From an uncultured Amaricoccus sp. (lineage in GTDB: Bacteria; Pseudomonadota; Alphaproteobacteria; Rhodobacterales; Rhodobacteraceae): DNA of 5,521 nt. Position 1 is the stretch's first letter, and every line of letters begins with the position of its first letter. A model generated the notes under the pieces. That model was not told where the DNA came from. It searched no databases and saw nothing but the letters and a program-made list of their open reading frames with translations. Location of the stretch: NCBI RefSeq assembly GCF_937858865.1, contig NZ_CALLYO010000359.1, positions 1-5,521 of the forward strand. The letters run 5' to 3'. Of this stretch, positions 1-5,178 are shown piece by piece. The translations under genes were made by a program, and so were the position numbers.

Positions 1-31
1 CCTCGCCCCGCCCGCCGTTCCAGGACGAAAG

Positions 32-107
32 GGGCAGCGCCCGACCCGGCGGGCGAGAAGCGCCCGCCCGGGGCGGGGCGGGCGCTGCCCGAGGCAGGGC
101 CTCGGGC
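32..107. repeat. Nested GC-rich inverted repeats and hairpins
   Basis: Positions 1-147 contain no gene that I can support; what they hold is secondary structure. A perfect 12-bp inverted repeat (GGGCAGCGCCCG at 32-43, its complement at 79-90) encloses an 8-bp stem with a 5-nt loop (48-55 / 61-68). A third hairpin of 9 bp with a 3-nt loop (87-95 / 99-107) abuts it. The first and third structures share bases 87-90, so they cannot form at the same time. There is no T-tract on either side. The neighbouring gene to the left is outside the window, so the role is unknown; terminators or a processed RNA end are possible. Confidence 0.6.
87..107 (-). terminator. Possible terminator of the chorismate mutase gene
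   Basis: A 9-bp perfect GC stem with a 3-nt loop lies about 40 bp past the stop codon of the minus-strand chorismate mutase gene. It lacks a U-tract, so it would be a hairpin-only or Rho-assisted end. It could equally serve a plus-strand transcript from outside the window. Confidence 0.35.
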
Positions 108-147
108 GGGACAGTCGGGGAGGGCGCGACCCTTCCTGCTGGCGGAG

Positions 148-468
148 CTAGCCGCGCCCGGCATCCTCCGGCGCCTCGCCGAGCGCCGCCTGCTCGCGGG
201 CGATCGACCAGCCGATGATCGTCCGCCAGAGCGCCTCGACCGCGGCCGGCTCGATGCCCCAGGCCGCGGCGGCGGCGCGGGCGTTCCCGGCCACCGTCTC
301 CACCCGCGGCGTGATCCGCGCCGGCAGCCCGGCGGCGCGCTTCAGCTCCACCGCCCGGTCGATGCAGGCGATCCGCCGGGCGACCAGGGCCACCAGCTCG
401 GCGTCGATCCGGTCGATCTCCTCCCGGAGCTCGGCCATCGACGCGCAGTCTCTCGGTTCCTTGCCCAT
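148..468 (-). CDS. Chorismate mutase, AroQ/PchB-like
   Basis: A 106-residue, all-helical AroQ-class protein of the chorismate mutase type II fold. It probably converts chorismate to prephenate in the cytosol, toward phenylalanine and tyrosine. The N-terminus (MGKEPRDC, then LREEIDRID) parallels Pseudomonas PchB (MKTPEDC, then IREAIDRID), which supports the ATG at 468. An upstream TTG (504) and a downstream ATG (438) are in frame but fit the family less well. Expected active-site residues are visible: R15 in helix 1, R31/R32, and K43 in ELK. The position of the usual C-terminal catalytic Gln (Q88 in E. coli chorismate mutase) appears to be Glu92, followed by Gln93. The similarity to PchB means isochorismate-pyruvate lyase activity cannot be excluded, but no siderophore genes are nearby. 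The gene is divergent from ygfZ and stands alone. Confidence 0.85.
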   Translation of the reverse strand: MGKEPRDCASMAELREEIDRIDAELVALVARRIACIDRAVELKRAAGLPARITPRVETVAGNARAAAAAWGIEPAAVEALWRTIIGWSIAREQAALGEAPEDAGRG

Positions 469-471
469 GCC

Positions 472-512
472 CCGCGGTCTAGTGCCATCCCCGGCGACGG
501 GCAAGACCGCGG
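472..512. repeat. 9-bp inverted repeat next to the chorismate mutase start
   Basis: CCGCGGTCT (472-480) and its exact complement (504-512) flank a 23-nt spacer in the divergent intergenic region. In a minus-strand transcript this stem would end 3 nt before the ATG at 468 and cover its ribosome-binding region. It could be an operator dyad or an RNA hairpin. A second 7-bp stem with an 8-nt loop follows at 522-528 / 537-543. Confidence 0.5.
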
Positions 513-531
513 CGGCCAGGAGCGCGGCGGG

Positions 532-559
532 TTGAAGCCGCGCCGCAGGGGTGTAGATG
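532..559 (+). promoter_or_regulatory. Weak sigma70-like promoter candidate for ygfZ
   Basis: TTGAAG (532-537) is 16 nt from TAGATG (554-559). They match the -35 and -10 consensus at about four and three of six positions. Transcription would start about 45 nt before the ygfZ ATG. The -35 overlaps the loop and right arm of the small hairpin at 522-543. Weak matches like this are common by chance. Confidence 0.22.
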
Positions 560-608
560 CCAGCACGGGCCCGCCCCCCGCCGGCCCGATTCGCGAGCGA
601 GGACGAAG

Positions 609-1391
609 ATGACCGAAGCCCTGCACCTTGCCGACCGCGCCGTCCTGCGCGTCTCCGGTCCCGACACCCGCGACTTCCTGCAGGGCCTCGTCAGCAACGA
701 CGTGCGCCGGCTCGACGACGGCCCGCTCTACGCCGCGCTCCTCACCCCGCAGGGCAAGTACCTCTTCGACTTCCTCCTCATCCCCGACGGCGCGGACGTC
801 CTCATCGACGTCAAGGCCGACCGCGCCGCCGCGCTCACCCAACGCCTCGCCATGTACCGGCTGCGCGCCAGCGTCGAGGTCGCCCCGACCGACCTCGCCG
901 TCATCGCCGGCTTCGGCACGCCGCCGGCCGGCGCCTTCCCCGACCCGCGCCACCCGGACCTCGGCTGGCGCGCCCTCGTCGCCGACCCCGCCGCCGCCCT
1001 CGCCGGCCTCGCCCCCCTCGCCCCCGCGGCGCTCCTCGCCCGCCGCATCGCCCTCGGCGTGCCCGAGTCGGGGACCGAGCTCGTCCCCGACGACAGCTAC
1101 ATCCTCGAGATGGGCTTCGAGCGCCTGCACGGCGTCGACTTCCGCAAGGGCTGCTACGTCGGCCAGGAGGTGACGGCGCGGATGAAGCACAAGACCGAGC
1201 TCAGGAAGGGCCTCGCCCGCGTCCGCCTCGAGGGCGAGGCCGCTCCCGGCACCGAGATCCGCGCCGGCGAGAAGCCGGCCGGAACCCTGCTCTCGGTCGC
1301 CGGCGACGCCGGCCTCGCCTACCTCCGCTTCGACCGCGCCGAGGGCCCGCTCACCGCCGGCTCCGCCCGCGTGAGTCTTGCCAGAGAGTAA
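609..1391 (+). CDS. ygfZ: YgfZ/GcvT-family folate-binding protein
   Basis: A 260-residue homologue of YgfZ (mitochondrial IBA57), a tetrahydrofolate-binding protein related to the T-protein of the glycine cleavage system. It supports assembly or repair of certain [4Fe-4S] enzymes, including the tRNA-methylthiolating MiaB. The family hallmark K-G-C-Y-V-G-Q-E is at residues 180-187 and contains the key Cys182. The N-terminal GcvT-like part shows the typical 'RVSGPDTRDFLQGLVSND' region (residues 14-31) and 'LTPQGKYLFDF' (45-55). The C-terminal small barrel follows residue 195. It is shorter than E. coli YgfZ (about 326 residues), as is usual in alphaproteobacteria. The start is well supported by GAGGA at 599-603, 5 nt before the ATG. 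It is divergent from chorismate mutase and convergent with suhB, so probably monocistronic. GcvT itself is unlikely because of the length and the KGCYVGQE motif. Confidence 0.92.
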   Translation: MTEALHLADRAVLRVSGPDTRDFLQGLVSNDVRRLDDGPLYAALLTPQGKYLFDFLLIPDGADVLIDVKADRAAALTQRLAMYRLRASVEVAPTDLAVIAGFGTPPAGAFPDPRHPDLGWRALVADPAAALAGLAPLAPAALLARRIALGVPESGTELVPDDSYILEMGFERLHGVDFRKGCYVGQEVTARMKHKTELRKGLARVRLEGEAAPGTEIRAGEKPAGTLLSVAGDAGLAYLRFDRAEGPLTAGSARVSLARE

Positions 1392-1458
1392 ACGCGAAAA
1401 ATTTTTCCACTATATATCAAGACGTTGGGTATAGTTTCGCGCGCGAAATCCCCCGCGG
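1392..1458. other. AT-rich convergent spacer with two perfect palindromes
   Basis: Between the ygfZ and suhB stop codons the composition falls sharply: 1391-1438 is only about one third GC. It holds a perfect 12-bp palindrome GAAAAATTTTTC (1396-1407) and a perfect 14-bp palindrome TTTCGCGCGCGAAA (1435-1448). Two inverted arms join them: CGCGAA/TTCGCG (1393-1398 / 1436-1441) and ACTATA/TATAGT (1409-1414 / 1430-1435). Its position between tail-to-tail genes suggests a shared transcription end, but no classical stem followed by a T-tract is present. Confidence 0.55.
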
Positions 1459-2247
1459 TCACGCGCCGCGGATGAGCGCGCGGAGGCCCTCGTAGACGTT
1501 CGCGTTGCCCGCCACCACGCTCCGCGCCTCGGCGAGGCTCGCCTCCTCGCCGAGCGGGGCGACGAAGCCGCCCGCCTCGCGCACCAGCACGATCCCCGCC
1601 GCCATGTCCCAGATCTTCAGGTCGTGCTCCCAGCAGCCGTCGAACCGCCCGGCCGCGACATAGGCGAGATCGAGCGCCGAGGAGCCGCTGCGCCGCACCG
1701 GCGCCCCGTGCGCCGCCACGGCCGCGATCTCCCGCGCCGCCCGCGGCAGCGCCTTCGAGGCGACCGGGATCCCGGTCGCGAACAGCATCTCGCCCATGTC
1801 CCGCCGCCCGGAGACCCGCAGCCGCCGGTCGTTCAGCCAGGCGCCCGCCCCCTTTTCGGCCACGAACATCTCGTCCTTCACCGGGTCGTAGACGACCCCG
1901 GCCACCATCTCGCCCTTGTGCTCGAGCCCGATCGAGATCGCCCAGTGCGGCAGCCCGTGCAGGAAGTTGAGCGTGCCGTCGAGCGGGTCGACGATCCAGC
2001 GCCGCGTCGGGTCCGCCCCCTTCACCTCGGCGCTCTCCTCGCCGACCCAGCCGTAGTTCGGCCGCGCCTCGGTCAGCTCCTCGCGGATCAGCTGCTCCGC
2101 CTTCAGGTCGGCCCGGCTGACGAAATCCCCCGGTCCCTTGGCCGAGACCTGCAGGTTCTCGACCTCGCCGAAGTCGCGCAGCAGGCTGCGCGCCGCCTTG
2201 CGCGCCGCCTTGATCATGATGTTCACGTTGGCCGAGGCTTGGGTCAT
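1459..2247 (-). CDS. suhB: Inositol-1-monophosphatase family protein SuhB
   Basis: A 262-residue Mg2+-dependent phosphatase of the inositol monophosphatase fold, close in length to E. coli SuhB (267 residues). It hydrolyses inositol-1-phosphate and related sugar phosphates in the cytosol. E. coli SuhB also acts in ribosomal RNA transcription antitermination; that is not testable here. The three metal-site motifs are complete: GEES at 69-72 (E70), DPLDGT at 87-92 (D87, D90) and WDMAAG at 213-218 (D214). The conserved GSSALDLAYVAAGRFDG runs from 188 to 204. The ATG at 2247 is preceded by TAAGG about 7 nt upstream. It is the last of three same-strand genes, 59 bp after the EF-hand gene. A CysQ or histidinol-phosphatase role is less likely, since the motifs fit SuhB well, but substrate is not proven. 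Confidence 0.92.
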   Translation of the reverse strand: MTQASANVNIMIKAARKAARSLLRDFGEVENLQVSAKGPGDFVSRADLKAEQLIREELTEARPNYGWVGEESAEVKGADPTRRWIVDPLDGTLNFLHGLPHWAISIGLEHKGEMVAGVVYDPVKDEMFVAEKGAGAWLNDRRLRVSGRRDMGEMLFATGIPVASKALPRAAREIAAVAAHGAPVRRSGSSALDLAYVAAGRFDGCWEHDLKIWDMAAGIVLVREAGGFVAPLGEEASLAEARSVVAGNANVYEGLRALIRGA

Positions 2248-2306
2248 GGCCGCGCCTTATCGCCGCTCCGCCCCCGGCCGGCAAGCCCGCATCAGCCAGG
2301 CCTGCC

Positions 2307-2552
2307 TCAGCCCGGCATCTTCCAGATCATCCAGTAGAAGTTGGCGAGCAGCGGGAACTCCTGCTGCGCGATCACCCCGTCGCCGTTCGGGTCGTTCTTC
2401 CGGAACTGGATCTCGGTCAGCCGCGGGAAGACCCGCTTCGCCTCCTCCCAGGTCACTACCCCGTCGTGGTTCCGGTCGGCCTGCGAGAAGGAGACGGCCC
2501 CGGCGGCCCCGGCCGAGGCGGCGAGGAAGAGCGCGGCGAGCAGCATCCTCAC
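2307..2552 (-). CDS. Small exported EF-hand protein
   Basis: An 81-residue protein with two canonical EF-hand loops: DRNHDGVVTWEE (26-37) and DPNGDGVIAQQE (54-65). Both have Asp/Asn at loop positions 1, 3 and 5, Gly at 6 and Glu at 12, so both should bind Ca2+. Residues 3-19 form a hydrophobic, Ala-rich signal-peptide-like stretch ending AGAAGA before VSFSQ, implying export to the periplasm. I chose the GTG at 2552 because its GTGA overlaps the upstream stop codon, suggesting translational coupling, and because it adds an Arg to the signal peptide's n-region. The ATG at 2546 (79 residues) is the alternative. The C-terminus is unusual for its aromatic run (FYWMIWK). It lies between an EEP-family gene and suhB. 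The Ca2+-related role is unknown. Confidence 0.82.
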   Translation of the reverse strand: MRMLLAALFLAASAGAAGAVSFSQADRNHDGVVTWEEAKRVFPRLTEIQFRKNDPNGDGVIAQQEFPLLANFYWMIWKMPG

Positions 2553-3349
2553 GGCTGCACCCGCTCGTCGCGGAGCCGCGAGAGGATCCGCCGTCCGAGC
2601 GCCTGCAGCTCGGGATGCACCGTCCGGTCGGGGTGGGTGCCGTCGAGCCGGATCGTCGCCTTGACCGGCAGGTGGTCGGAGGCGAGCCGCGCCAGCGGCG
2701 TCTCGTGCGCCTCCACCCGCTCGACCAGCTGCTGCGGCTGCGCCATCACCCGGTCGAGCGCCAGCACCGGGAAGTAGGAGGGAAAGCTCGGCACCCCGCC
2801 CGTCGGCCCGAAGCCCGGCGGAAAGCGGGTCAGCACCGAGCGCCGCTCCCGCCGCCATTCGTTGAAGTCGCCCATGAAGACCACCGGCCGGTCGGTGTCG
2901 TCGCCGGCATGGGCGAGCAGCACCTCGACCTGCATCAGCCGCGAATGCCGCAGCAGCCCGAGATGCGCCGCCACCACCCGAACCGGCCCGGCCGCGAGGT
3001 CGAGGTCGGCGACCAGCGCCCCGCGCGGCTCGAGCCCGGGCAGCTTCACCTGCCGGAGCCGCCGCACCGCGCCCTCGCGCACCAGCACCACGTTGCCGTG
3101 CCAGCCGTGCCCGCGATGGTCGTTGCTGACCGGCACCGGCATCAGGCCGGTCTCCTTGCCGAGCGCGGCGAGATCGAGCAGGCCTGCCCGGTCGCCGAAG
3201 CGCCGGTCGGCCTCCTGCAGCGCGATCACGTCCGCGTGCAGCTCGCCGATCACCCGCTGCACCCGCACCGGATCGAAGCGCCGGTCGGCACCCACGCACT
3301 TGTGGATGTTGTAGGAGGCGAAGACGGCGCTGCCTGCCGTGCGTGCCAT
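2549..3349 (-). CDS. Endonuclease/exonuclease/phosphatase family protein
   Basis: A 266-residue member of the EEP (DNase I-like) superfamily of Mg2+-dependent phosphodiesterases. Motifs occur in the usual order: SYNIHK (N14), VIALQE (catalytic-metal E46), AHLGL (H129), GDFN (D161, N163) and the terminal SDHLPV (D225, H226). All expected metal and catalytic residues are present, so it should be active. Substrate cannot be told from sequence: relatives cut DNA or RNA, hydrolyse phospholipid head groups, or remove inositol phosphates. The ATG at 3349 has GGAG 6 nt upstream; an in-frame ATG at 3427 (292 residues) has a poor ribosome-binding site. There is no signal peptide or membrane segment. 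It is first of three minus-strand genes; its stop overlaps the EF-hand gene start. The inositol phosphatase downstream makes a phosphoinositide or inositol-phosphate substrate worth considering, as inference only. Confidence 0.88.
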   Translation of the reverse strand: MARTAGSAVFASYNIHKCVGADRRFDPVRVQRVIGELHADVIALQEADRRFGDRAGLLDLAALGKETGLMPVPVSNDHRGHGWHGNVVLVREGAVRRLRQVKLPGLEPRGALVADLDLAAGPVRVVAAHLGLLRHSRLMQVEVLLAHAGDDTDRPVVFMGDFNEWRRERRSVLTRFPPGFGPTGGVPSFPSYFPVLALDRVMAQPQQLVERVEAHETPLARLASDHLPVKATIRLDGTHPDRTVHPELQALGRRILSRLRDERVQP

Positions 3350-3429
3350 GGACTGCTCCGGGCGGATCACTCTGCTATCTGGCGCAACCGGGGCGCCCGA
3401 GTCCATCTTTCGGTGCGAATCTTTCATCG

Positions 3430-3454
3430 GGAACCGCTACTTTCCGCCGGCGTT
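3430..3454 (+). promoter_or_regulatory. EcfG-type general stress response promoter
   Basis: GGAAC (3430-3434), a 16-nt spacer, then CGTT (3451-3454) is an exact match to the consensus used by EcfG/SigT, the sigma factor of the alphaproteobacterial general stress response (PhyR-NepR-EcfG). It points at the GlsB/YeaQ-type gene. Transcription would start near 3461, leaving a 5' leader of about 37 nt that includes the GGGGGA ribosome-binding site. Proteins of this small membrane family are commonly stress-induced, which fits. Confidence 0.72.
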
Positions 3455-3497
3455 GCACTGAGGTGCCGGCAGCGGGCCGGCCTCGGGGGAAGCGAGC

Positions 3498-3782
3498 ATG
3501 GAAACGGCAACGGCAACTGCGGGCATGTCGACGGCGGCGGCCCTCATCGTGATGCTCATCGTCGGCGCGATCGCCGGCTGGCTCGCGGGCCTGGTGATGA
3601 AGGGCAGCGGGTACGGGGTGCTCGGAAACATCGTCATCGGCATTCTCGGCGGCGTCGTCGGCGGCTGGATCCTGCGCGCCCTCGGCGTCTCGCTCGGCGG
3701 CGGCCTGCTCGGCGCGATCATCGTGGCGCTGATCGGCGCCATCGTCCTCATCCTGGTGGCGAGGGTGCTCAGGCGCGCCTGA
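3498..3782 (+). CDS. GlsB/YeaQ/YmgE-family stress membrane protein
   Basis: A 94-residue, Gly- and Ala-rich integral inner-membrane protein of the 'transglycosylase-associated' family (E. coli YeaQ/YmgE, Gram-positive GlsB). Three hydrophobic segments are visible at about 13-33, 41-61 and 67-88, with the family's GAIAGWLAG (23-31) and GNIVIGILGGVVGGW (43-57) patterns. The tail is basic (RVLRRA). Biochemical function is unknown despite the family name; expression is usually linked to general or envelope stress. The start at 3498 has GGGGGA 7 nt upstream; an in-frame ATG at 3525 lacks a good site. It is a single gene, divergent from the EEP operon, with an EcfG-type promoter directly upstream and a strong hairpin directly downstream. 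Confidence 0.9.
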   Translation: METATATAGMSTAAALIVMLIVGAIAGWLAGLVMKGSGYGVLGNIVIGILGGVVGGWILRALGVSLGGGLLGAIIVALIGAIVLILVARVLRRA

Positions 3783-3787
3783 CGCGA

Positions 3788-3816
3788 GGGGCCCTCCGCG
3801 CCGGGCGGAGGGCCTC
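3788..3816. terminator. Hairpin terminator shared by convergent genes
   Basis: Arms 3788-3799 and 3805-3816 pair over 12 bp (one G-T on the plus strand) with a 5-nt loop GCCGG; the inner 10 bp are perfect. It fills the 40-bp gap between the stops of the stress-protein gene (plus) and the ornithine decarboxylase gene (minus), so it can act on both. No T-tract follows on either strand, which is common in very GC-rich genomes. Confidence 0.65.
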
Positions 3817-3822
3817 CGCGCC

Positions 3823-5034
3823 TCATCCCACGAAGACGGCGTCGAGCGGCGGGAAGCCGTTGAAGCCGACCGAGGAGTAGCTCGTGGTATAGGCCCCGGT
3901 GCAGAGGATGCGCACCTTGTCGCCCGCATCGAGCGCGAGCGGCAGCTGCACCGGCCGCTTCTCGTAGAGCACGTCGGCCGAATCGCAGGACGGCCCGGCC
4001 AGGATGCAGGGGCCGGTCTCCTCGTCGCCATGACGGGTCTCGAACTGGTAGCGGATCGCCTCGTCCATCGTCTCGGCGAGGCCGGAGAACTTGCCGATGT
4101 CGAGGAACACCCAGCGCGCCAGGTCGTCCTGGTCCTTCCGCGCGACCAGCAGCACCTCGGCCACGATCACCCCCGCCTCGGCCACCAGCCCGCGGCCCGG
4201 CTCGGCCATGACCTGCACCTCCTCGCCGAAGCGGTGGCGCACCATGCGCATCACCTCGGCCGCATAGGCCTCGGTCGCCGGCAGCGGGTCGCCGTAGAAG
4301 GCCGGGAAGCCGCCGCCGATGTTGAGGATGCGCAGCCCGTGCCCGGCCGCCTCGGCCGCCGTCCAGAGCGCATGCGCGGCGTCGAGCGCCCCCGCCCACA
4401 TCGCCGGCTCGCGCACCTGAGAGCCGGGGTGGAAGGAGATGCCCGCCACGTCCAGCCCGAGGAAGCGCCCGAGGTCCATGAGCCTCAGCGCCTCGCGGTG
4501 CGAGCAGCCGAACTTGCGGCTGAGCGGCCAGTCGGCCTCGCTCGCCTCGACCAGCATGCGGATGACGACCCGCGCGCCCGGCGCGTGCGCGGCGATCTTG
4601 CGCAGTTCCTCCTCGGCGTCGGCGGCGAACTGCTCCACCCCCATCGCGTGGGCGTGGGCGATGTCGGCCGCCCGCTTGATGGTATTGCCGAAGGCGATCC
4701 GCTCGGCGGGAACCCCGAGCCCGAGGCAGAGGTCGACCTCGCCGCGCGAGGCGCAGTCGAAGCGCCCGCCGAGCGCGAGGACCGCCGCCACGATCTCCGG
4801 CGCCGGGTTGGCCTTCACCGCATAGTGGATCGTCGCGTCGCCGAGCCCCGCCTCGAGTGCCCGGTACTTCTGCCGGAGCATCTCGAGGTCGAAGACCACG
4901 GTCGGCCGGTCGAAGTCGCGCGAGCGGATATAGGCATCCTGGCGCGGCGAGACGGCGCTCGCGGCCGGATGGATGTCGTAGAGTCGAGCGGCCTCGCCCG
5001 CAAAGGCGGCAGCGTATCGCATGCGCATCTCCAT
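3823..5034 (-). CDS. speF: Ornithine decarboxylase, fold-type III PLP enzyme
   Basis: A 403-residue member of the alanine racemase-like ornithine/diaminopimelate decarboxylase family. It probably makes putrescine from ornithine in the cytosol, the entry to polyamine synthesis. Visible residues: Lys74 in YAVKANP (PLP Schiff base), His202 in SFHPGSQ (ring stacking), the phosphate-binding Gly240-242, Glu278 in EPGRG (pyridine nitrogen), and Cys350-Asp351 in GPSCDSADVLYE plus Tyr382 (substrate site, partner subunit). The whole pattern matches rhizobial SpeF, except for an N-terminal extension of about 30 residues. Lysine or a related diamine acid as second substrate is possible; diaminopimelate is unlikely. 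The start is uncertain: ATGs at 5034, 5028 and 5022 are in frame. The one at 5022 has the best site (GGAG, 6 nt away), while 5034 has GGGA 4 nt away. A long structured leader with a uORF precedes it. Confidence 0.9.
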   Translation of the reverse strand: MEMRMRYAAAFAGEAARLYDIHPAASAVSPRQDAYIRSRDFDRPTVVFDLEMLRQKYRALEAGLGDATIHYAVKANPAPEIVAAVLALGGRFDCASRGEVDLCLGLGVPAERIAFGNTIKRAADIAHAHAMGVEQFAADAEEELRKIAAHAPGARVVIRMLVEASEADWPLSRKFGCSHREALRLMDLGRFLGLDVAGISFHPGSQVREPAMWAGALDAAHALWTAAEAAGHGLRILNIGGGFPAFYGDPLPATEAYAAEVMRMVRHRFGEEVQVMAEPGRGLVAEAGVIVAEVLLVARKDQDDLARWVFLDIGKFSGLAETMDEAIRYQFETRHGDEETGPCILAGPSCDSADVLYEKRPVQLPLALDAGDKVRILCTGAYTTSYSSVGFNGFPPLDAVFVG

Positions 5035-5116
5035 CAGTCCCGGGGGGCCAGTGCGCGCCCCGAAGTTCCCAAAAGAGACGTTACCGTCGCTGCGTGAGTT
5101 CTCCCGGAGGGGGACC

Positions 5117-5152
5117 TTACAGAGGCGCGTGCGTTGGCGTCAGAACGCGCAT
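5117..5152 (-). CDS. 11-codon upstream ORF (candidate leader peptide)
   Basis: ATG at 5152 through TAA at 5117 encodes MRVLTPTHAPL. A GAGG sequence (5162-5159) sits 6 nt before the ATG, a better ribosome-binding site than the decarboxylase's own at 5034. The uORF ends 82 nt before the decarboxylase ATG at 5034. Its first and last thirds pair with each other in the 6-bp stem GCGCGT/ACGCGC, so ribosome passage or stalling would change the leader's folding. That arrangement is typical of translational attenuators; E. coli speF has a regulatory leader peptide (SpeFL), but the sequence here is unrelated to it by eye. Translation is not proven and the ORF is short enough to occur by chance. Confidence 0.45.
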   Translation of the reverse strand: MRVLTPTHAPL

Positions 5153-5178
5153 ATGAGGCCTCGCCCGGTCGCAATCAA

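Noticed and set aside
1..147. A coding end or tRNA at the left edge
   Set aside because: No tRNA-like cloverleaf and no convincing reading frame with a start or stop; only GC hairpins.
557..1495. Plus-strand open frame of 312 codons overlapping ygfZ in another frame
   Set aside because: Almost entirely Arg and Pro, an out-of-frame reading of a GC-rich gene; ygfZ has the motif and ribosome-binding site.
2248..2306. A suhB-type leader or small RNA upstream of suhB
   Set aside because: The gap is only 59 bp, holds just a weak imperfect stem (GGCAGGC/GCTTGCC) and a ribosome-binding site, and has no U-rich terminator.
1624..2337. Plus-strand open frame of 237 codons antisense to suhB
   Set aside because: No motif, and it covers the intact phosphatase motifs on the minus strand.
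2138..3880. Plus-strand open frame of 580 codons antisense to suhB, the EF-hand gene and the EEP gene, running into the stress-protein gene
   Set aside because: It is Arg/Pro/His-rich with no recognisable motif and lies over genes with complete family motifs on the other strand or in another frame. It is a product of the high GC content.
4030..5097. Plus-strand open frame of 355 codons antisense to ornithine decarboxylase
   Set aside because: Low-complexity composition and no domain; the minus strand encodes all the decarboxylase active-site motifs.
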